64,000 bases of DNA, from assembly GCF_040054535.1 (NCBI RefSeq), contig NC_090778.1, positions 8,316,001 through 8,380,000 on the forward strand, given 5' to 3'. This stretch comes from Antennarius striatus. Its lineage: Eukaryota > Chordata > Actinopteri > Lophiiformes > Antennariidae. Both the position numbers and the translations under genes were made by a program. Under the pieces are notes generated by a model that had not been told where the DNA came from, made no database searches, and worked only from the letters and a program-made list of their open reading frames with translations. The first letter of the stretch is position 1; every line of letters starts with the position of its first letter. Shown piece by piece: positions 11,022-27,815 of this stretch.

Positions 11022-11400
11022 CGTCCCTACTCTTAGTCCTATACTCTTGGTGTTCCTCTTCTCTTTCTTCGTGCGAACGCACTTTCCTCCTCTCCTTCTT
11101 CGACCAACAGTAATCTAATTTCCACCGGCGCCCTGTAGGTCAACAGCGCCGATGGCGGTCGTTGTTAACCCGGGCCTCGACCGATCCGGTATGGAAGTCA
11201 TGGGTTTGATTCACATCTTTGATTTGGCAAAAGTTTTACGCCGGATGCCCTTCCTGACGCAACCCTCTGTATTTATCCGGGCTTGGGACCGGCACAATAA
11301 GACACTGGCTTGTGTCCTCTTGCGGCTACATCCTGTTGAACAACCCAGTCAGAAACTCTACCGCCACCTCTCCTAGACACTTCCATACCTTCCCTGGAGT

Positions 11401-11545
11401 ACACCAGCATATTAATACACATTGTCTAAATTTATGTTAAAATAATATACACAGAAACATAGGGAAAAAAACGCAAAATTAAGCATAACAAACTCGCTCA
11501 GAGCAGAGGAAACTGCAGCCTCCTCGCCCATGCGCAGAACCCCCC
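11401..11545 (-). repeat. 5' remainder of the interrupted CR1/L2/Rex1-type LINE
   Basis: On the minus strand this stretch ends in codons for VYSREELIYLG that continue directly into the endonuclease ORF at 8198 once the RTE insertion and its duplicated target are removed. The outer boundary is approximate. Confidence 0.55.
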
Positions 11546-11639
11546 CCAAAAAAAACATTCATCTATTACCATATTAAAATCTCCCCCTACTAAAGTGAAA
11601 TTTATGGCGAACGAGTTTTCGTAATCAGAGATGGAAACT

Positions 11640-11800
11640 GTGCATGTAATTGGCTGCTCTTTTGGATGGATGCAAGGTTTATGTACTAGGTTGATTGGAT
11701 TGGTTAGATTTAGTCATTAGGCGTGACGATTGGCTCAATATTCACGTAATGGCTCAATCGTCACGTAATGTCCAGGATAAGCCAATCAGAGGCAGAGGAG
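11640..11800 (+). promoter_or_regulatory. nudt12: Candidate nudt12 promoter: CCAAT-box cluster and GC box
   Basis: Within about 160 bp there are several inverted CCAAT boxes (ATTGG near 11651, 11696-11705 and 11730), a forward CCAATCAG near 11781, a GGGCGGG GC box near 11800, and two repeats of TCACGTAATG. This NF-Y-style array lies just upstream of a candidate exon ending in a good splice donor. No TATA box is evident. It is assigned to nudt12 by position and orientation only. Confidence 0.5.
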
Positions 11801-11879
11801 GGCGGGCTCAGCTTTCACAACACACAAATTCGTGTCCCGGGCAGCGACGGACTAGAAGCTACAAGTAGCAGCGGCCAAG
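11800..11879 (+). other. nudt12: Candidate non-coding first exon of nudt12
   Basis: The stretch ends AGCGGCCAAG followed by GTGAGC at 11880, a strong donor. The next usable acceptor on this strand that leads to a conserved start codon is at 17048, nine bases before the nudt12 ATG. The 5' UTR would then be split by a 5.2-kb intron that contains two RTE copies. The start of the exon is a guess. Confidence 0.45.
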
Positions 11880-12652
11880 GTGAGCCGTTAATATTCATTT
11901 ATATAAAGCTGTTCAACGTTTTAATTCCACTAGACATGTTGTTATTTTCAGGTTAGTGACTTGAGTTTGAAGGCTGGTTCAGAGGAATAGGGATTTGTTT
12001 TAAAGTAACGTTACAGCCGTCCTACTTTAATGCTAGCAGGTAACGTTACACACTGATACAGTACTTACATAATAACACAGCAGCCCTCAGACTGTCAGAC
12101 CCATTGTTGTACTCGGCATTAGTATTAAAACCATCGCAGTGAATACAGTCACCATTCACTCAAAACTGTGACCTTTGCTTAGAAAGTTAGCAACCTCTCC
12201 ACTGGAGAAAAGAAAGCTAACCTTTTAATCATACCGCAGCTTCGTTACTTTTGACGTTCCAATACTTTACCGTGAATACATTCAGGTCGACGGTAATGGA
12301 ACAACTACACAGAGCAAACGTATTTCACTATGGATTTTCTCCTTCAAGCCTTTTTTTTGTGATAGTGCGATCTTCATGATCTTCTTCTCCTTTCAGCTAT
12401 GCACTTTAGTTGACGACCACCTCACTTTTGCAAACTTCCTGTTATAATGTACTAATTTTTATATTGTATTTCCCTTTGTTTATTGGTGTTTAGTGTTTGA
12501 GTGTTTAGAGTTTTTGAAGTTTTATCTAATGAAAAATTGTAGAATGTTCTAAATATTCTAAATGTGATTGAAGTTTTTTTGCAAAACATCTTCTTCTGAA
12601 ACACTATAGTGCTTCATCTAATGTCTTCTTCTTTTCCTTTCGGCTTTTCCCT

Positions 12653-14646
12653 TCAGGGGTCGCCACAGCGAATCAATTTCCTCCATCTAGTCCTGTCCTT
12701 TGAATCCTCTTCTCTCACACCAACTACCTTCATGTCTTCCCTCATTACATCCATAAACCTCCTCTTTGGTCTTCCTCTAGGCCTCCTGCCTGGCAGTTCA
12801 AAACTCAGTATCCTTCTACCAATATATTCACTATCTCTCCTCTGGACATGTCCAAACCATCTCAGTCTGGTCTCTCTGACTTTATCTCCAAAACCTCTAA
12901 CATGTGCTGTCTCTCTGATGTACTCATTCCTGATCCTATCCTTCCTGGTCACCTCAGCATCTTCACCTCTGCTACCTCCAGCTCTGTCTCCTGTCTTTTC
13001 ATCAGTGACACTGTCTCTAGACCAAACAACATCGCTGGTCTCACCACAGTTTTGTACACATTTCCTTTCATTTTAGCTGAAACTCTTCTATCACACATCA
13101 CACCTAACACTTTCCTCCACCCGTTCCATCCTGCCTGTACACGCTTCTCCACCTCTTTTCCACACTCTCCATTGCTCTGGACTGTTGAGCCTAAGTACTT
13201 AAAATCCTCCACCTTCTTGATCTCTTCTCCCTGTAACCTCACTTTTCCACTTGGGTCCCTCTCATTCACACACATGTACTCTGTCTTACTGCGGCTAACC
13301 TTCATTCCTCTCCTTTCCAGGACAAACCTCCACCTCTCTAGCTTCTCCTCCACCTGTTCCCTGCTCTCACTACAGATCACAATGTCATCTGCAAACATCA
13401 TAGTCCATGGAGATTCCTGTCTAACCTCGTCTGTCAGCCTGTCCATCACCATAGCAAACAAGAAGGGGCTCAGAGCTGATCCCTGATGCAGTCCCACCTC
13501 CACCTTGAACTCCTCTGTCACACCTACAGCACACCTCACCACTGTCTTACAGTCCTCATACATGTCCTGCACTGCTCTAACATACTTCTCTGCCACTCCA
13601 GAATTCCTCATACAATACCACAGTTCCTCTCTGGGCACCCTGTCATAAGCTTTCTCCAGATCTACAAAAACACAATGCAGCTCCCTCTGGCCTTCTCTGT
13701 ACTTCTCTATCAACATCCTCAAAGCAAATACTGCATCTGTAGTACTCTTTTTTGGCATGAAACCATACTGCTGCTCACAAATGTTCACTTCTGCCCTTAG
13801 TCTAGCTTCCACTACTCTCTCCCATAACTTCATTGTATGGCTCATCAGCTTTATTCCTCTGTAGCTGCCATAACTCTGCACATCTCCCTTGTTCTTAAAA
13901 ATGGGCACCAACAGACCTCTACTTCATTCCTCAGGCATCTTCTCACTATCTAAGGTCCTGTTGAACAAATCAGTCAGAAACTGTACTGCCACCTCTCCTA
14001 GATACTTCCATACCTCTACAGGTATATCATCAGGACCGACTGCCTTTCCACTCTTCATCCTCTTCAATGCCCTCCTCACTTCATCCTGACTAATCTTTGC
14101 TACATCCTGGTCCACAACAGTCACCTCTTCTAGTCTTTGTTCTCTCTCATTTTCCACATTCATCAACTCTTCAAAGTACTCTTTCCATCTTCCCATCACA
14201 CTACTGGCACCTGTCAATAGACTTCCATCCCTATCCTTAATCACCCTAACCTGCTGCACGTCCTTCCCATTTCTATCTCTATGTCTTGCCAACCAGTATA
14301 GATCAGTCTCTCCCTCCTTACTGTCCAACCTAGCATCCAAGTCATCATAAGCTTCTTGTTTGGCCTTTGCTACCTCCACCTTCACCGTACGCTGCATCTC
14401 CCTGTACTCCTGTCTACTCTCCTCAGTCCTCTCAGTGTCCCACTTCCTCTTGGCTAACCTCTTTCTCTGTATACACTCCTGTACCTCCTCATTCCACCAC
14501 CAAGTCTCCTTATCTACTTTCCTTCCAGATGACACACCAAGTACTCGCTTACCTGTCTCCCTGATCACATTAGCTGTAGTTGTCCAGTCATCTGGAAGCA
14601 CCTCCTGACCACCCAGAGCCTGTCTTAACTCCTTCCTGAAAGTCAT
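12653..14646 (-). pseudogene. RTE LINE reverse transcriptase region (copy 2), frameshifted
   Basis: The same RT and C-terminal sequence as copy 1, split over three frames: 14646-13924 (connector and RT start), 13911-12949 (RT core with MMFADDIVIC) and 12952-12653 (C-terminal tail). One break lies near 13915, where the PEEWRRS junction seen in copy 1 is damaged. A second, near 12950, is a small deletion that removes the RFSLGV segment. Confidence 0.82.
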
Positions 14647-14829
14647 GCAACACTCTTCCTTTTTCAGCTTCCACCATTTCGTCTTCTACTCTGCCTTTGC
14701 CCTCTTGATCTCCCTCACCACGAGAGTCATCCTACACACCACCATCCTATGCTGTTTGGCTACACTCACCTACCACTACTTTGCAGTCACTGATCTCTTT
14801 CAGGTTACACCGTCTACACAAGATGTAGT

Positions 14830-15693
14830 CTACCTCTGTGCTCCTACCGCCACTCTATGTTCCTGCCTCTTCTGGAAGAAAGTATTCACTACAGCCATTT
14901 CCATCCTTTTTGCAAAGTCAACTACCATCTGTCCTTCTGCGTTCCTCTCCTGGATACCAAACCTGCCCATCACATCCTCATCACCTCTGTTTCCTGCACC
15001 AACATGTCCATTGAAGTCTGCTCCAATGACAACTCTCTCACTTCTAGGCATGCTCTGCATCACTTCATCAAAGTCCGACGAGAATTTCTCCTTCTCCTCC
15101 AGCTCACATCCTACCTGTGGAGCATACCCACTAACAACATTGAACATCACACCTTCTATTTCTAGCTTCAGACTCATCACTCTATCCGACACTCTTTTTA
15201 CCTCCAGGACATTCCTAACAAACTCCTCCTTCAAGATAACTCCTACTCCATTTCTCTTCCCATCTATACCATGATAGAACAACTTGAACCCTGCTCCTAA
15301 ACTTCTAGCCTTGCTACCTTTCCACCTGGTCTCCTGTACACACAGTATGTCTACCTTCCTCCTCTGCATCATGTCAACCAACTCTCTACCTTTTCCTGTC
15401 ATAGTTCCAACATTCAGCGTCCTTACTCTTAGTCCTATACTCTTGGTGTTCCTCTTCTCGTTCTTCGAGCAAACGCACTTTCCTCCTCTCCTTCTTCGAC
15501 CAACAGTAATCCAATTTCCACCGGCGCCCTGTAGGTCAACAGTGCCGATGGCGGTCGTTGTTAACCCGGGCCTCGACCGATCCGGTATGGAAGTCATAGG
15601 TTTGATTCGCATCTTTGATTTGGCAAAAGTTTTACGCCGGATGCCCTTCCTGACGCAACCCTCTGTATTTATCCGGGTTTGGGACTGGCACAA
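14830..15693 (-). pseudogene. RTE LINE N-terminal and endonuclease region (copy 2)
   Basis: A 287-codon open frame that reads from near the 5' end of the element through the endonuclease. It includes TLNVGTMTGKGRELVD, ILCVQETRWKG and VIGADFNGHVG. It shows the N-terminal extension (TSIPDRSRPGLTTTAIG) better than copy 1. Whether the true protein begins upstream of these motifs is not known. The frame does not join the RT frame. Confidence 0.75.
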
Positions 15694-15790
15694 TAAGACA
15701 CTGGCTTGTGTCCTCTTGCGGCTACATTAGTGCGGCTGCAAAATGTTTGAATGTGATTAAAGTGTTTTTGCAAAACTCTAAAACAAATCT

Positions 15791-16219
15791 CCTTTCAGCT
15801 TTTCCCTTCAGGGGTTTCCACAGCGAATCAGTTGTTTCCATCTAATCCTGTCCTTTGCATCTTCTCTCAAACCAACTACCTTTATGTCCTCTTTCACTAC
15901 ATCCATAAACGTCTTTGGTCTTACTCTAGGCCTCCTGCCTGGCAGTTCAAAACTCAGTATCCTTCTACCAATATATTCACTATCTCTCCTCTGGACATGC
16001 CCAAACAATCTCAGTCTGGCCTCTCTGACTTTATCTCCAAAACCTCTAATATGTGCTCTCCCTCTGATGTACCGGTACTCATTCCTGATCCTATCAATCC
16101 TGGTCACAACCTCAGAATCTTCATCTCTGTTACTTCCAGCTCTGTCTCGTGTCCTTTCCTAAGTGACACTATTTGTAGACCAAACAACATCGCTGGTCTC
16201 ACCACAGTTTTGTACACCT
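15791..16219 (-). mobile_element. RTE-clade LINE fragment (copy 3, 5'-truncated)
   Basis: It contains only the C-terminal coding end of the element, with LFGHVQRRDSEYIGRR near 15960-16020, and its 3' end near 15791. The GAA tail is lost. It is more diverged than copies 1 and 2, so probably older. It lies 65 bp right of copy 2 in the same orientation. Confidence 0.75.
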
Positions 16220-17048
16220 TAGTGTGAGCTTCATAATAGTGTGATCTTCGTGATATGATCGTGTAAACTTAACCCTAGACTTATTAATCACTGTGGTCTA
16301 AGTTTTTTTATAGAAATTAAGCGATTCAAGAAAACTTTGTCACCAATAGTGGTTTTCTTCAGGATGTCGCTCAGTCACCTGAAGATCTGTCCAGTTTTGC
16401 AACAAGCTGAATCAGCAGTTTCATTTGCATCTGATCTGTATTTTGTTATCTTACACTTGGTAATTTTTCTGTGAACTGTATAAATTTATGCTCTCTGATT
16501 CACCAGATCCAGAGTATTACTTGGGTCCAGATCAGAATTTGATGAGTGATGGATTTTGTTGAGATGGCATGACATAATTGTTGTTGAAGCATTATTGGTA
16601 TCACTCATGATATCCAAAAGTCTTCTAATTGTCTCTATGACACACAAAACCTTTATAAAATTACTGGTGCAGATGATAATCTGCTTCACCACCTAATGGA
16701 TGAGTGAATGGATGAGTGTGTAAAATTCCATGTAGAGGTTGTTTGAGAGAGGAGAATGCATGATTAGAACTCAATAAATGCATCAGGCTGGGCCGAAACC
16801 TGTGAGTTATTATTATATGAGGGACACGAGCTGCAGAGTTATGCTGCTTAAAAGGTGTGGAGACCACAAAAGCTCTGCTAATCATCCTTTCACAGAGGAC
16901 TGAAGTGAGGCTTCAAGATTATCATGTAGGCCTCTCTTTGTTTGGGCACACACTGAGGTCTCAACGTCATTAAATCATCCTCCAAAATCATCTTTTATTT
17001 TTAAAGCCTGATCCCAAATTTGTGATTTTTTCTTTTTTTTTTCATCAG
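16220..17048. other. End of nudt12 intron 1, no feature recognised
   Basis: AT-rich intronic sequence that ends in a T-rich tract and CAG acceptor at 17046-17048. Small ORFs at 16486-16885 have no recognisable similarity. Confidence 0.4.
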
Positions 17049-17057
17049 GCAGCCAGA

Positions 17058-24494
<7,437 letters not shown>

Positions 24495-24960
24495 CCTGAA
24501 GCACTTGACAACCTTTGGAACTGACTCCAGATCATGGACACGTACAGTTTATCATTTATCAGCCTTTAAGTTAGTTTCTCCTTCAGACAACATTGAAGGT
24601 TTGGGAGTTTTTGTTGTTTTTTTTCAGGTAGACAAAATCATCTCTATCGGGATATTAAAGTATTTTCACTGATTATTTTTGTGATCCATCAGCCACACAC
24701 TCCAGTGGACGATAAATGTAATTGAGTTTAAAAAAAAGAAAATTGAGTCATTAATTACGGTATATAATTTAACTAAACTGATCTCCTGATTAACATTTTT
24801 AACCAATCAAAACTGCAAAATGGTCATTAATGGCAGTGATCATAATTGATACATTTTATATTAACTGAAATGAAGAGGTGTTACATTTCTTCATGTAACT
24901 AATTATTATTGTGGCATGATTTGTCCAGTTCATTATTTTTTATAAGCGCACATAACATAA
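24495..24960 (+). other. nudt12: nudt12 3' UTR and downstream flank
   Basis: Sequence after the nudt12 stop. An ATTAAA hexamer at 24654-24659 is a reasonable poly(A) signal about 160 bases after the stop. No other feature was seen before the repeat tail at 24960. Confidence 0.4.
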
Positions 24961-25015
24961 TATTCATTCATTCATATTCACAACCGCTTCATCCACTGTT
25001 GTGGGTCGCGAACAT
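24960..25015 (-). repeat. 3' tail of a LINE or SINE with (GAAT)n
   Basis: Read on the minus strand, it ends with AGCGGTTGTGAATATGAATG and further GAAT units, a common 3' end of RTE-mobilised SINEs and LINEs in teleosts. No body of the element is attached. Confidence 0.45.
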
Positions 25016-25039
25016 TACATATAATATATAGAAATACTA

Positions 25040-25758
25040 AAACAGAAGGAGAGGAAGAAAGTGTGTTTGTATGAAGAGAGAAGAGGAACGCCAAGAGTAT
25101 AGTACTGAGAAAAGGGATGAACTCCTTCCTGAAAGTCACTCAACACTCCTGTCATCTTCCACCATTTCGTCCTCTGCTCTGCCTTTGCCCTCTTCATTTT
25201 CCTCACCACCAGTCATTCTACACACCACCATCCTATGCTGTTTGGGTACACTGTCGCCACCACTACTTTGCAGTCACTGATCTCCTTCAGATTACACCGT
25301 CTACACAAGATGTACACTGTGTGCTCCTACCCTCACTCTTATAGGTCGTGCTATGTTCCTGCCTCTTCTGGATGAAAGTATTTACCATAGCCGTTTCCAT
25401 CCTTTTTGAAAATTCAAATACCATCTGTCCTTCTGCATTCCTCTCCTGGATACTAAACCTCCCCATCACTTCTGTTTCCTGCACCAATATGTCCATTAAA
25501 GCCTGCACCAATGACAGCTCTCTCACTTCTAGGTATGCTCTACATCACTTCATCAAAGTCCAACCAGAATTTCTCCTTCTCCCCCATCTCACATTCCACC
25601 TGTGGAGCATACCCACTAACAACATTGAACATCACAGCTTTGATTTCTAACTTCAGACTCAGCACTGTATCTGACACTCTTTTTAGCTCCAGGACATTCT
25701 TAACAAACTCCTTCAAGATAACTCCTACTCCATTTCTCTTCCCATCTACACCATGATA
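25040..25758 (-). mobile_element. RTE-clade LINE fragment (copy 4, left part), with inverted end
   Basis: From 25118 to 25758 the sequence is a minus-strand RTE piece, from the RT connector into the endonuclease. It is interrupted at 25758 by a Tc1 element and continues at 27444. From about 25040 to 25117 there is RTE 5' coding sequence (GAAGAGGAACGCCAAGAGTA) in the opposite, plus orientation. This gives a head-to-head junction near 25117. No 3' end or tail is present. Confidence 0.72.
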
Positions 25759-27443
25759 CAGTGGAAATAAGTCTACACACCCCTGTTCACATGCTAGGTT
25801 TTCGTGATGTAAAAAAAACTATAGACATATTTTTCCACAACTTTTTCTAACTTTATTTTGACCTATAACCGGCTTTGTGAGTTCGGTCCTGGTGAATAAA
25901 GCATCGGGGTGCCCCACACGACAACGTGAGGTCCGTCACAATCAAAGAATATAAACCACTGTTTGACGAAGCCAAAACGGCTCCGTGAGTGAGAGACCAT
26001 AGCTAACTTGCCTAGCAGCCCGAACCTCCGGGTAGACGCCGGAAGCGTGACAGCGTGAGGTTTCCAAGTGAGCTTATTCAAATGTATAGGTGGGGAGATG
26101 TTTAACCGGTGTCAGCACTCACCTGTCACCAATGAAGCTTCCTCTGATCAACCCTAAATAAAGTTCAGCTGTCCTACTAGGTTTTTCCTGACAAATTTGT
26201 AGCCACATCTTCCAGCACAAACCATGGTCCAGAAAGCTTCCAAAGTGTCAGAGGGATCTTATTATTCAGAGACATTAATCAGGGGAAGGCTACAAAAGAA
26301 TTTCCAAATAATTAAATATACCATGGAACACGGTGAAGACCATCATCATCATCAAGTTGAGAATGTATGGCACAACAGTGACATTACCACGAACAGGACG
26401 TCTGTCCAAAATTGATAAGATGAGAAGAAAACTAGTCAGAGAGGCTACCAAGAGGCCGACAGCTACTCTGAAGAAGTTGCAGAAATATCTGGCAAGTACT
26501 GGCTGTATAGTGCATGTGACAACAATCTCCTGTATTCTTCATATGTCTGGGCTATGGGGTAGGGTTTCAAGACGGAAGCCTTATCTAACAAAAAAAACCC
26601 GTCTGAGCTCGGCTGGATTTTGTAAGAAGACATCTGCAGTCTCCCAAACACTTTGGAAAATGTGTTATGGTCTGATGAAACTGAGGTTGAACTTTTTGGA
26701 CATAATTCCAAAAGGTATGTTTGGCGCAGAAACAACACAGCACATCACCAAAATAACCCCATACCTATATTGAAGCATGGTGGTAACATCTTCTTTGGGG
26801 CTATTTTTCTTCTGCTGTAACTGGGGACTTTGTCAGACTGGAAGGAATTTGGAACAGTTCCACATACCAGTCTGCGTTGGCACAAAACTTTCGGGCCTCT
26901 GTGAGAAAGCTGAAAATGACGAGGAATTTAATGTTTCAGCACGACAATGACCCAAAGCACACATCCAAATCCACAAAAGAATGGCTTCACCGGAATAAGA
27001 TTAAAGTTTTGGAATGGCCCAGCCAGAGTCCAGACCTGAATCCCATCGAACATCTCTGGGGTGATCTGAAAAGGGCTGTGCAAAGAAGATGCCCTCCCAA
27101 TCTGAAAGATTTGGAGCAGTTTTGCAATGAAGAGTGGGCAAATGTTGCTACCTAAAGATGTGCCACGCTGATTGACTCTTACCCAAAAGACGCTGCTGTA
27201 ATAAAAGCCAAAGGTGCTGCAACAGTATTAGTTTGAGGGTGTGTGTATTTTTGCAACCAGGTTATTTGAAGATTTTTATTGTTTTTTCTTAAAGGTTTAA
27301 TTTCGTTTTTCAATTGCCTTTTACAGCTTAAAGGTCACATTAAAGGTAGAAAAAGATGTGAAATCGTCTGTCTTGATGTAGTGTTTTTACATCACGAAAA
27401 CCTAGCATTTGAACAGGGGTGTGTAGACATTTTATAACCACTG
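25759..27443 (+). mobile_element. Tc1/mariner transposon (1685 bp) inserted in RTE copy 4
   Basis: Long inverted repeats begin CAGTGG at 25759 and end CCACTG at 27443. About 50 bp at each end are nearly identical, including GTCTACACACCCCTGTTCA, with weaker similarity beyond 100 bp. TA lies on each side (25757-25758 and 27444-27445). The flanking RTE sequence reads straight across when the element and one TA are removed, and matches the uninterrupted RTE copies. Its transposase is broken. Confidence 0.95.
26224..27155 (+). pseudogene. Tc1-like transposase, frameshifted
   Basis: The start MVQKASKVSEGS resembles the N-terminal HTH region of fish Tc1 transposases. A second frame (26333-26773) gives GRLSKIDKMRRKLVREA and the middle region. 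A third frame (26877-27155) gives MFQHDNDPKHTSKSTKEWL and WPSQSPDLNPIEHLWGDLK, which carry the second Asp and the Glu of the DD34E catalytic triad. At least two frameshifts prevent a full protein. Confidence 0.88.
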
Positions 27444-27815
27444 TAGAACAACTTGAACCCTGCTCCTATACTTCTAACCTTGCTACCTTTCCACCTGGTC
27501 TCCTGGACACACAGTATGTCTACCTTTCTCCTCTGCATTATGTCAGCTATCTTTTCCTGTCATAGTGCCAACATTCAACGTCCCTACTCTCAGTCCAATA
27601 CTCATGGTGTTCCTCTTCTGTCTTCCTACGAATACACTTTCCTCCTCTCCTTCGACCAACAGTAGTCCAATTTCCACTGGCACCATGTAGGTGAACAACA
27701 CCAATTGCTGTCGTTAACCCGGGCTTCGACCGATCCAGTGTGGAAGTCATAGATTTGATTCGCATGCTTGATTTGCCAAAAGTTTTACGTCAGATGCCCT
27801 TCCTGACACAATATA
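27444..27815 (-). mobile_element. RTE-clade LINE fragment (copy 4, right part, 5' end)
   Basis: The continuation of the RTE piece after the Tc1 insertion: the start of the endonuclease and the 5' region on the minus strand, ending near the GACGCAACCC-type block that lies close to the 5' end in the other copies. About 60 bp of the usual 5' end are absent. Confidence 0.75.

Larger units (their letters stand above)
8213..11389 (-). mobile_element. RTE-clade LINE, near full length (copy 1), inserted in a CR1/L2-type LINE
   Basis: A 3.2-kb minus-strand element. Its 3' end, with the (GAA)n tail, is at 8213 and its canonical 5' end at about 11329. A 10-11 bp target duplication, TTCCCTGGAGT, lies at 8202-8212 and 11390-11400. 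Beyond the canonical 5' end are 60 extra bases copied from the element's own interior (see finding). Single-ORF endonuclease-RT organisation, no RNase H and a short simple-repeat tail suggest the RTE clade. The exact family name is not certain. Confidence 0.85.
12624..15726 (-). mobile_element. RTE-clade LINE, near full length (copy 2)
   Basis: This copy matches copy 1 almost base for base along its length, in the same orientation, from the (GAA)n tail to the 5' terminus at about 15726. A clean target duplication could not be found. A related block, GTGATT(G/A)AAGT followed by T-rich sequence and GCAAAAC, occurs on both sides (about 12568 and 15752), which suggests that the flank is duplicated or repetitive. 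It lies in presumed intron 1 of nudt12. Confidence 0.82.

Noticed and set aside
8323..11118. Plus-strand ORFs of 62-255 codons rich in Ser, Leu and Thr
   Set aside because: They are antisense shadows of the minus-strand RTE ORF and recur identically at copies 2 and 5. They have no domain of their own.
25863..26081. 72-codon minus-strand ORF within the Tc1 element
   Set aside because: It lies in the non-coding part between the Tc1 inverted repeat and the transposase, has no similarity I recognise, and is on the opposite strand.
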